Source: Stephanodiscus triporus (lineage: Eukaryota > Bacillariophyta > Thalassiosirophyceae > Thalassiosirales > Thalassiosiraceae). From it: 14,623 bases of DNA. Under the pieces are notes generated by a model, which saw only the letters and a program-made list of their open reading frames with translations, had not been told where the DNA came from and did not search any database. The stretch covers positions 1 to 14,623 of the forward strand of contig JALLAZ010000511.1 in the NCBI GenBank assembly GCA_036939755.1, read 5' to 3'. Positions 6,579 through 14,623 of this stretch are shown here, piece after piece. Each line of letters starts with the position of its first letter. Within the stretch, counting starts at the first letter, position 1. The translations under genes and the position numbers were made by a program.

Positions 6579-9362
6579 TCAAATGGAATTCGTCTGCAGG
6601 AAATGCAGCATGAGCTGCTGCATATTGCCCCGGGATGAGCTCGCCGATCTTACTGATTCATCCGCACCCCCAGTTTGAGACAAACTGAGGCAGTTGCATA
6701 ATATTCTGAATGAATGAAAGGCATACAGAGTTGTGAGAACCCAAATAGTATGCGATAAAATACAACTAATTAACTGCATTCTCAGATCTGTCTCAATGCT
6801 CACCTAGCAACTTTGGGAGGAGAGAGTCTGTTCCTTTGCTCATGAAGGAGCACCTCTCGGAAGAAAGAAATGATGTAAATGAACACATTGTACGGGACAG
6901 GTAGCATATCTTCGAGGAATTTTCGCGTAAACATTTGTATGTTCTGGGCATCAATGTCCAAGGTGGGAATGAGTGTGACTGGAACGATGGGCGAACTCAG
7001 GTTGGACAGGAACGAAGTTAGCACTTCAGCAAAGGAATGCACGCTGAAATTCTCAAAAGATGCACCCGTATCCAAACATTCACGAATTTGGTACACCTCA
7101 TCGGGGTCTCCGATCATGGTGAACAAATCTCGTTCATCCAATCCTCGTTCGTATATTGCATCGATGATTCGCCACAGCTCCTTTGGTACACACATTGCCG
7201 CCCTGGCATTGAGATCATACTTCTCAGCGCGAAGAATGGGATCCAAAGGCACCTCGCGTATGGGGTCGGTGTACAGTACAAGTTCGTCAACTGCCATTCC
7301 AAAGCAGGATCGTGCATATTTTCCAGTCGCAGAAATGTAGTAGTCCCGGCCATTCTCGAGACGAAGAATGACGACGTCCTCGAGCACCTCTTGACTGGTA
7401 TTCAGCCTGCGTGCAGTAGAGTTGTCGATTGTGATAGTCATTTCAAGTTCGGCTTGTTCACCGGGTATCAACATACCGTACGTGGGTGCAACCGTCATCC
7501 ATGGCTTGCACAATTCAATCTGAATAATATACGACGCGATATTTTCCGTGAGGCAATTAACAACGCGATTCACATAATATGTTCAGAGCAACAAAACCCT
7601 TCACGAACAAACTAACCTCGTCAACCTTCGGAACAAGTCTAAACTGTGCCACCACCTGCCCCGTATTCGTAATTACGATAGGAAGAGTCACCCGTTGATC
7701 ATATCGGACCTCACCAAAGTCCAACTTAATCCTGTCCAAACTGACCATGGGCAGGGAATTATTCTCGTACGTGTCCAACATCTTCATCACATCCCTATAC
7801 ACGCCCTCCCTCTTGGCCAGTATCACATCCTTTATCGTGACCAGGAACGTTGACATCACCGGCTTGTGATCGGAAACGTTCAGCTCGCTCCGGGTGTAAT
7901 TCAACTGCGCCACGTGTCCGGGCTCCTGCGCCAGCCAAAGTATGCGATCGCACCACGCCGGGGCGCGGAGCTTCTTGTCCGGGCGCTCCTCGTAGAGGTC
8001 GGTGCCGGGCTGATACTTGTAAGTCGGCGTGAACGTCAGCGCTCCCTCCTCGAAGTCGCGAAAGACCCGCCCGGCGGCGCGCTCGATATTCAGCTGGTCG
8101 TGCTCGATCAGCTCATCGAGCATCCCCGCCTTGCTAAGCTCCATGACTCGCACGGTGGGGATGCTCTCGTCGACGCGGTAATTCAGGTCGCCGAACCAAA
8201 ATACCAGGTCGTGATCGGGCACCCCCACGGAGGACGTGCCCATCGCCCACTGGGACATGCTCCCGAGTCGTATCACCTCCTGCACTGCCTCCTGCCCGAT
8301 CTCGAACGACATTTTGGTGTAAACGTTCGCGAAGTCGGCGTTGCGCCCCGCGACGTTCTCCCGATGCGCGGCGAGGTGGGCGCATATGAAGCAGAGCGTG
8401 GAATCGTAGAACTGCAGCCGGATGGACACGCCGCCCTTGTTCCCCATCATGCCCATGACCCCCACCCCCACGCTGTCGGTGTGCACGTACTTCACCCTCG
8501 GCTTGTGCGGGGCCTTGACGAAGACGCAAACGAGGAGACCAACGAGGAACTTCGTGGCAAGCTCGGTGTATGTCCTCATGGGATCCCCGAGCGTGTTCTG
8601 GCGCGAATTCAGGGTCGCGCGGATCTTCTCCACCCAGAATTGGCTCCTCGTCGCGCTCTTGTTCTCCACGGCGACATTCACGGCGTTGAGGTCGACCATC
8701 TCCTGGAATCCCACGACTACGATGTCGGGGGGTCCGTGCTGGTGCCAGTCCGCGCACAGCCACGACGATAGGCTCTCCTCCTTGCCCTTGGCGTTGACGT
8801 TCCACGTCCCGACGAAGACCCTCCCCTGCTTGTACTGTGTGAACTCGTCCTGACGGGAGCGTATCTGCTTGTATATCCAAGCGTCGCGGATCTTGGTCGA
8901 CGCCTCGCGGTTGCGTATGCGACCGTCCTCGGTCTCCTCGTCGGCCGCGCGACTCGCCACGATGATGCCCGCGTTGTTGTTGCTGCTGTTGTTGCCCCCG
9001 CCGCCGCCGCTCCCGGCCTTGTTCGGGCCGTTGGGCGTCCCGGGAGTATTGTAGGCGCCGGTCGCGACCGTCGGCTGCGGAGGCGTGGGGGGGTGGCGGT
9101 GGTGGTGGTGCTGCTGCTGCTTCTGCGGCATGGCGTTATTTTGAAAGGCCGTATACTGGTAGGCCGCGACTTGCTGATTGGCCATCGTCGTCCCCGCCTG
9201 CGCCGGCGGCTGCTGCCGGCCGTAAGGCGGCCTCTGTCCCGGCACTCCTTGGTCGTATCCGCCTGCCGGAGGAGGCGGGGCGGCCCAGTCATTATTTCCC
9301 TGTTGATGGCGCTGCCCGCCGGTCATGTTGGATCCCGAGGTTAGCCATGAGTCGTCGTTCAT
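6579..9362 (-). CDS. OCRL: OCRL/INPP5B-like inositol polyphosphate 5-phosphatase with ASH and RhoGAP-like domains, 3 exons, 862 aa
   Basis: Exons are 9362-7617, 7519-6804 and 6705-6579. The first ATG is at 9362. The enzyme removes the 5-phosphate from PI(4,5)P2 and related lipids, acting in OCRL relatives at Golgi, endosomes and ciliary or phagocytic membranes. Residues 1 to about 135 are Gln/Pro/Gly/Asn-rich with a QQQHHHHRH run near 82-90. The catalytic domain (about 180-510) has every key motif: GTWNVN (W187), VVGFQEM, MGNKGGVSIR, FWFGDLNYR (D392), PAWCDRIL (D472) and SDHKPV (D498, H499). An ASH domain follows (TNTGQVVAQFRLVPKVDE, CKPWMTVAPTYG, DYYISATGKYARSCFG). A RhoGAP-like domain then runs to the end (IRECLDTG, FSVHSFAEVLTSFL, FREVLLHEQRNRLSPPKVAR). 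The residue expected to be the arginine finger is Thr716 (LFTMIG), so GAP activity is unlikely, as in OCRL itself. No CAAX box or PH domain is seen. Confidence 0.92.
6706..6803 (-). other. Intron 2 of the OCRL-like gene, 98 nt
   Basis: The donor is GTGAGC (6803-6798) and the acceptor is CATTCAG ending at 6706, phase 2. Splicing changes KVA plus a stop into KVARILCNCLSLSQTGG, which matches the helix expected after NRLS in RhoGAP domains. It adds a short 42-codon last exon (41 residues plus stop) ending MLHFLQTNSI. Confidence 0.75.
7520..7616 (-). other. Intron 1 of the OCRL-like gene, 97 nt
   Basis: The donor is GTTAGT (7616-7611) and the acceptor is ATTCAG ending at 7520, phase 0. The join reads PKVDE|IELCKPWMTV, which restores the ASH domain as found in OCRL relatives. 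Confidence 0.85.
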
Positions 9363-9550
9363 GGTGAGAGGTGGGGCTTGTTGTTTTGCCAATCAACGCA
9401 ACGAAGAGACAGAGAGGAGTTTGCTTGAAGGTATTCTCTCTTGGACGTACGTAGGGCGTCCTTTACGCGTTATTTTTTGCCACATTCATTTTTTTTAGCC
9501 ACAGAGATGTGGACGAGCCGGACGGAACCTTAATTTGGACATCATGAAAA
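9363..9550. promoter_or_regulatory. Bidirectional promoter region between the OCRL-like and AFG2-like genes
   Basis: This 188-bp spacer lies between two divergent start codons. It contains the palindrome ACGTACGT (9445-9452) inside a GGACG/CGTCC inverted repeat (9443-9447 and 9457-9461), a nearby TTTACGCG, and a poly-T tract. The TACGTA core is shared with the palindrome in the other divergent promoter of this window (4451-4456). Confidence 0.45.
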
Positions 9551-9573
9551 ATGCCGAAGAAACAAAGGGGTAG
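9544..9573 (+). other. Short upstream ORF overlapping the AFG2-like start
   Basis: An ATG at 9544 opens nine codons ending with TAG at 9571-9573, in a different frame from the main ATG at 9551, which it overlaps. If the mRNA starts upstream of 9544, this ATG would be met first and could dampen translation. Its use depends on the transcription start site, which I cannot see. Confidence 0.4.
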
Positions 9574-12500
9574 CACCAACAACAGAGACAGGCATGGAAA
9601 CTCCCCATCAAAATCAGCCAGCGATGACTCCATTTGTTCTTGCTTGGAGCTCGTCGCGAAGAGTTCGTCTAGAAGTACATCAACGGGCATAGCCTCGAAA
9701 GTTGGATCGAACAATATCGATGACAAGTATGCCGTTGTGCACTGGTCGGATGCCTACAAGATGGACATTCACGATGGCGAGCCGGCATTAATCGCTCGTT
9801 CACAAGGGGACGACAGTTATATCGCCATCGTGTGTAGTGTCCGAATATCAGCTTCGGCTCCGCCTTCGAATGTCAGTTTTTCGTCTTCGAAGAGCGCATC
9901 ACCTCCTTTGTCGAAAATGGGTCGTAGTCTAGGGGCATCAAAATGTGGAGAGATTCTCCTGTCGTCCAATTCAGTGTGTGAATTCCTTTCGGCGAGACGA
10001 AGACCAGATGATGATATCGTACAAACATATCCAAAATCAGCGAACGCCACTCCATCGTTTGCATCCAAATCGTACACGTCACCATCCAAATCTACATTTT
10101 CATTCAGCAAGGGCGGGGGCGGCGAATCATTTATTACTCTATCTCCTTCATCTGGATCCACGTTTTCATTGTCGAAAAGAGGTGGCGGGGGCGATCTTCT
10201 TTCTCCTACTTCTAGTCAAACCAAACCACCCAACAATCAATATAACAAACACTCTCCGCCTAAAGTCCTAGTGGTACCTCTCGTCAATCTATCTCCGTGG
10301 CAACTTCGCCGACTGTGCCCTGATGTTCAAAAGTTATACATTTGTACCCTGAAAGGTTCAAGAGAAACTTATACCATTGACTCGTATGTTTCCTCTTCAA
10401 AGAAGATCATACAAGCATTAATAGTATCGAAATACCAAGGAAAATTTATTCAAAGCCAAACATTGATGCCGGGAGATGATTTTAGAAGCGATGAGCAATA
10501 TGAGACCATTTCTATTTCCTTCCGTGGACAAACAGAGTATTTTCGTGTTGCTAGTGTGACACTAGTTCCTCAGATGGAGGATGAGATTGACTTATCATCC
10601 AACTTTAACCAGCTATATATTTCAGAAGGAACGAATGAAATGTCTGAAGACGAAGAGCAACTTCAAATACTCATACAATCTCACCTCTGTGGTCAGTTGA
10701 AAAAAGGTAACCATCCTTCGTCAAAAGCAGGAATTGCATTTAGAATCACTCATCAAACAGAGATTGAGTTCACGGCATCGCTGGATAAAGAGAATCCAAC
10801 ATCATTCCAAACAAGACAGAACACATCTGATAACAGCAAAGCCCAGCGCAAATTTTGTGCTGGACTCGATGCAACTCTGTCAAGAATAAAAGATGCTTTG
10901 CTACCACCGCTCTTACACCCCGACTTATTCCCATCCGATGGTCCGCTTCGTCCGCCGAAAGGAGCACTTTTGTACGGGCCAGCTGGAGTTGGAAAGAGCC
11001 TCCTGGCGGCTCAGATTGCAAACGACCTCAGCGTTGCATTTGATCATGCGAGGGTGCATGTTCGATGTGTTCAATGTGCCGACATTCTGTCCTCTACTGC
11101 AATCGTCGGCGAAGCCGAAAAAATGCTCAGTAGCATATTTGAAGAAGCAGAGAGCAATGCAATGGGTTGTGTGGGGTCGTTGGTGATCTTGGACGATGTC
11201 CATTTGATCTGTCCACGAAGAGGAGGAATGGGCGGATTTGGAGGCGGGTCGGGAGTAGATCAGCTTGCAGGCACGTTGCTTGCTTTGCTCGATGGCATTG
11301 GGAGTTCTCAAGATAGTAGGGGGAAATCTGTCCTTGCAATTACAACTGATCCGTCATTGCTCGACCCAGCCTTGCGAAGGCCAGGGAGATTAGACGTGGA
11401 AGTAGAGGTGGCTGTGCCGGACGACGAGTCGCGAGCAGATATCTTGAGGTTTCATCTAGCGCAAATTATGGCAAAACGGCAAGTAGACGTAACTGACATC
11501 AACTCACTGGCGCGTCTAGCGAAAGGATTTACTGGAGCAGACTGCAAGCTGGCAGTCAAGGAGGCAGTTCGAACGGCTATATCCCGCACGCATCGGCCAG
11601 ATAACAAGGATGAACAGCTCAATTGCGCTGCCGGATCCTATGACATCAAATATGCCGATCTAGTCCATGCTATTCGCATCACTAAGCCATCTGCTATCAG
11701 ATCAGTAGCAGTCGAGGTTCCAAGAGTACCTTGGTCCGCGATCGGCGGTATGGACGATGTGAAAGCCCTTCTGAAAGAAAGCATTGAACTTCCCCTCACG
11801 CACCCTCATTTGTTTGAGATGATGCGGGTCCCACCACCTAGAGGTATTCTACTATACGGTCCGCCGGGATGTTCGAAGACATTAATGGCTCGAGCAATAG
11901 CCACCGAAGGAAACATGAATTTCCTCGCAGTCAAAGGTCCTGAGCTACTGAGCAAATGGCTTGGCGAAAGCGAACGTGCCTTGGCATCGCTATTTCGTAG
12001 AGCGCGTCTAGCAGCTCCGGCGGTGATTTTCTTCGATGAATTGGATTCAATCGCATCGAAGCGAGGAGAGGGCGGTGGAGGGGGTGGGGATCGTTTGCTA
12101 AGTCAGCTTTTGACGGAGTTGGATGGCGTTACCTCTGGTGGGAGTGGCTCTTCGGCAAGAAAGGGTGGGCGGGTCGTTGTGGTTGGTGCTACTAACCGTC
12201 CCGACGTTTTAGACACTGCCTTAACTAGACCAGGTAGAATGGATAGAATGATCTATGTTGGCTTGCCAGATGAACAAGGCAGGCACGGTATATTCAAAAT
12301 CGGCCTGTCAGGGAAAGATTGTCACGACGATGTTGATGTGAGTTTTCGGGCATTACATTGTGATGTTTCTTTTTCTTTCCCCAGACGCATGTCATTCATT
12401 CTCCACTTCTGTTTCAACCCAAGATAACTGCTCTGGCTAGTGATGATCTTTCAAAGGGCTATTCTGGGGCAGAAATAATCGCCCTTTGCCGAGACGCAGC

Positions 12501-12648
12501 GCTGCATGCAATCGGTGAGATGGATGACGGGATAATTGACAGGCCACAGATTCATATGAAGCATCTTCTAATGTCAATTAACGATATGAGGCCACGGACA
12601 ACAACGGAAATGTTGAGGTTTTATGAATCGTTCCGTGGAAGACAGTAA
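9551..12648 (+). CDS. AFG2: AFG2/DRG1/SPATA5-like double AAA ATPase, 2 exons, 1016 aa
   Basis: Exons are 9551-12337 and 12385-12648. An in-frame TGA at 9545-9547 fixes the ATG at 9551. AFG2/Drg1 is a hexameric cytosolic ATPase that strips Rlp24 from pre-60S ribosomes. The N-terminal part holds a Cdc48-like N-domain segment (VVHWSDAYKMDIHDGEPALIA), then a Ser/Gly-rich linker with an internal repeat (181-192 and 203-215). D1 has Walker A GPAGVGKS (476-483), but Walker B is ILDD (548-549) rather than DE, and sensor 1 is Asp600 (ITTD) rather than Asn; the RRPGR arginines remain. D2 is intact: GPPGCSKT (770-777, the Cys-Ser form typical of AFG2/SPATA5), pore loop KWLGESE, Walker B FFDE (829-830), sensor Asn882. 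The second exon supplies the C-terminal helices GYSGAEIIALCRDAA. The spliced length is somewhat above that of yeast or human relatives because of the linker. Confidence 0.92.
12338..12384 (+). other. Very short intron, 47 nt, in the AFG2-like gene
   Basis: The donor is GTGAGT (12338-12343) and the acceptor follows a pyrimidine tract, TTTCTTTCCCCAG, ending at 12384. It is phase 0. Splicing gives HDDVD|THVIHSPLL and continues into GYSGAEIIALCRDAALHAIG, the conserved AAA C-terminal helix. Without splicing the protein would end early in a nonconserved tail. Confidence 0.85.
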
Positions 12649-12700
12649 CTGTGACTCTTTCGCTCAACCAAGTGAATATCGCACCACCAATCGTCTTCTT

Positions 12701-13925
12701 TTACGATTCCATGGCATCAAGTCCTCTCTCTGAGACGACAGCGACCGTGTCACCAATATTGACCACCATGTGTGCCCACCCTGACGGCACGTAAATTAGT
12801 TCTCCCGCCCTTTGCACGCAATCATGGCCATAATTTCGAATTTCGTCCATCCGCTCGTCCTTTCTATACAGCGTGCGGATCCATTCCGACGTGGAGGGTT
12901 GAACGGGCCTCACCACATCCCGGGTCATCCTCTTCAATCGCGTCGTATTCCCCTTTATCCTCTCAGCATCGTATAGGATCCAACGCTTCGCCCCGAAAAC
13001 GACAACGTTCCAAGCCGCGTTGTGCCTGTGGAAGGTCAATCCCTGCAGATCGCGCCCGATGGTCAAGGCCAGGTGATCCTTCCACATCGTGCGTTGGGGC
13101 GCGCCGGGGATCATCCCCTTCATTGCAGGTCCGTAATCGGCGAACATTCGCGTGGGCATGGGAAACGGTTTGCAATCCTCGAGGAGCTCGTCGGGAATTT
13201 TAATCTTGCGGTCGAACACGTACTTTTCTCCGTGAGGATCGTGCATGTGGTTGATCACGAAGTCCTTTATCGTCGTCTTCGTCAGCTTATCCCCCGCGTT
13301 GTCCGGTCCGGTCTGTCCAAGGTCTTTCGACCTCCCCATGCCGACGACTACGTCGGGGTACCTCCTCAGGATTTCTTCTCTGGTTCGTCGGTGGAGTGAA
13401 CAGAGAACATTATATCATTAAAATTGGGTGTATCATAAGTAGGGTAAGAGACTATGAATTAATCAAGCAGAATAAACAACACGAGTCAATCTCGACTTAC
13501 TTCGTCCAGTGTTCCAACGCCATCCATCCATCCGTGACATTCCGCACGATGACGGGTTCCTCCCTCTCCCAATACAGACCCCTCTCCCACTCCTCCACGG
13601 AAATAATCGGCAGGCGGCAGATTGTCTTGTCGTTGTCGTGATCGAACTCCTCGGAGGAAGAGGGCGCCTCCTCCCACGTTGAGTATCGACCGAAGACCGA
13701 GGACGATGCGGCGTCGCACGACGCGTCGCCTTCGGCGCAGGATAGGTCCAGGCCTGCGTACGCCTCCACGAGGACGATGCGGACTAGGCAATACAGGAAG
13801 CCAACGACGGCCGCCACGACAACGATGACGGCGGCGAGCGAATGCATTTTCGCGGAGGAACACGACGCGATTATCGACGAGGGGAGGGTGTGGGGGCGAG
13901 GGGATTTGCGGTTTATCGACACCAT
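12701..13925 (-). CDS. JMJD8-like JmjC/cupin protein with N-terminal signal anchor, 2 exons, 367 aa
   Basis: Exons are 13925-13501 and 13379-12701, joined in phase 2 (HWTK|EEILRRYPDVVV). Residues about 29-52 (AAVIVVVAAVVGFLYCLVRI) form a single hydrophobic anchor, suggesting a type II membrane protein with its domain in the ER lumen. An internal Met at 27 is an alternative start. The JmjC fold is shown by EEPVIVRNVTDGW, then LTFHRHNAAWN (H259, H261), FGAKRWILYD, and the C-terminal strand RAGELIYVPSGWAHMVVNIGD (H345). Most JmjC oxygenases use His-x-Asp/Glu...His to bind Fe(II); here the middle ligand position appears to be His, as in the JMJD8 group. Whether it is an active hydroxylase is unknown. 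The stop lies 52 bp from that of the convergent AAA ATPase gene. Confidence 0.82.
13380..13500 (-). other. Intron of the JMJD8-like gene, 121 nt
   Basis: The donor is GTAAGT (13500-13495) and the acceptor is GAACCAG ending at 13380, phase 2. The exon join restores a continuous frame between the PVIVRNVTDGW strand and the rest of the JmjC domain; the downstream ORF has no in-frame ATG until 40 bases into exon 2. Confidence 0.8.
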
Positions 13926-14290
13926 GATTATTATGCGTGGTTGTGGTTCGGTTTGGCTCGGTTTGTTGGTGTCTGAGAGAGAAGGCGGCGTTGGATTGGC
14001 GGCGTTGGGTAATTGAATCCCGTCGGATCACTCGGGCTTTCTCGAAACAGTGAGAGGTTGGGACTGTTAGGGATTACACTTACAGTAATCAAGCTACTTG
14101 AACTTATGCAGCGCTGTGTTGCATCAGCAAGCATGCACTAGTGTTATTGCAGTATCAGAAACTGTGTCACCCTTAATAGTATCTTGTAATCTTTGTATCA
14201 TGGATTTGTTTTCTGCTCATGCGGCGGTTGTCAATAATGCGAAAAGAACAAAATAATTGTCAAAGTCATGTAAATAATGCAAAATAGTTA
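13926..14290. other. Intergenic 365 bp
   Basis: This should hold the promoter and 5' UTR of the JMJD8-like gene and the 3' UTR of the next minus-strand gene. I see no tRNA, no clear promoter element and no repeat. The short ORFs here (for example minus strand 14134-13931) are Ser/Pro/Asn-rich and without recognisable motifs. Confidence 0.5.
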
Positions 14291-14623
14291 TTACTTGAGA
14301 CGCAGCCCTACTTCCCCTTTTGTGACAATCTCAAGGAGATCATTGCTCTCATTATGCATATACTTCAGCCGTTGTAGCTGTTCCTTATCATTGTTTGGAC
14401 GCTGATCGAGTAGTGAGAGAGCGGGGGAAGGCAGACGGAAAATATAAAATGTGGCCAATATTTTAATTTTTGGGAGCGAGGCGAAATGAGATTCAAAAAC
14501 CTCATTCCCTCCTCGCTTTTTGATTCGCAGCGGATCGATTGGACCCCTCCACCGCGATCGAATTAGAGAGAGTAGTTCTAAAAATCCCCAAACCCACCCT
14601 GGAGCATCATTTCCGATCGCCGA
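14291..14623 (-). CDS. C-terminal part of an unidentified protein running off the right edge
   Basis: On the minus strand one frame is open from the window edge at 14623 to a TAA at 14293-14291, 110 codons, with no ATG before a late internal Met, as expected for a 3' end whose start lies outside. The last 37 residues look strongly protein-like (RPNNDKEQLQRLKYMHNESN, then LLEIVTKGEVGLRLK). The middle (about 14500-14402) is AT-rich, ends in a pyrimidine tract and GATCAG, and could be a 99-nt intron that happens to keep the frame. I recognise no family. Confidence 0.55.
   Translation of the reverse strand, partial: SAIGNDAPGWVWGFLELLSLIRSRWRGPIDPLRIKKRGGNEVFESHFASLPKIKILATFYIFRLPSPALSLLDQRPNNDKEQLQRLKYMHNESNDLLEIVTKGEVGLRLK

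Noticed and set aside
7866..8771. Plus-strand 301-aa ORF
   Set aside because: It lies antisense to the catalytic domain of the 5-phosphatase, whose motifs are unmistakable; a shadow of GC-rich coding sequence.
8134..8880. Minus-strand 248-aa Arg/Gly-rich ORF, and a similar 191-aa ORF at 8717-9292
   Set aside because: Out-of-frame readings of the same phosphatase exon with biased composition and no domains.
13486..14031. Minus-strand 181-aa Arg-rich ORF
   Set aside because: Overlaps the first exon of the JmjC gene in another frame; the exon has a signal anchor and splices cleanly, this one does neither.

Overview
The window looks like nuclear DNA of a stramenopile alga, most likely a centric diatom. 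The evidence is intron-bearing eukaryotic genes packed head-to-head and tail-to-tail, short GT-AG introns (47 to 121 nt) with GTRAGT-like donors, and a eukaryote-only gene set (F-box protein, OCRL-type phosphatase, AFG2-type AAA ATPase, JMJD8-type JmjC protein). The lineage is inferred from style and protein flavour, not from a marker gene.

Layout. Bases 1-2136 are AT-richer and gene-poor. They hold a GCCGACATG repeat cluster at the left edge overlapping a broken minus-strand reading frame, small degraded ORFs, and one doubtful 121-residue minus-strand ORF. From 2137 onward the window is dense with genes: (1) minus strand, an F-box-like protein carrying a concanavalin A-like/LamG domain, two exons; (2) plus strand, an MRS2/CorA-type Mg2+ transporter, one exon, divergent from gene 1 across 221 bp; (3) minus strand, an OCRL/INPP5B-like inositol polyphosphate 5-phosphatase with ASH and RhoGAP-like domains, three exons; (4) plus strand, an AFG2/DRG1/SPATA5-like double AAA ATPase, two exons, divergent from gene 3 across 188 bp; (5) minus strand, a membrane-anchored JMJD8-like JmjC/cupin protein, two exons, its stop only 52 bp from the stop of gene 4; (6) the C-terminal end of another minus-strand gene running off the right edge.

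I reconstructed five introns by joining reading frames at GT-AG sites where the joined protein continues the expected family sequence. This turns eight separate ORFs plus one unlisted terminal exon into four complete multi-exon proteins of 697, 862, 1016 and 367 residues; the transporter is 624 residues.

The genes do not form a pathway; they are housekeeping functions (ubiquitin adaptor, Mg2+ transport, phosphoinositide turnover, 60S ribosome maturation, ER-lumenal JmjC) sharing compact bidirectional promoters. The most notable points are the F-box/lectin-fold fusion, an AFG2-like protein whose first ATPase ring is altered at two catalytic positions, and a JmjC protein with a His-x-His motif where most family members have His-x-Asp/Glu. 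I found no CRISPR array, tRNA, rRNA or intact mobile element.
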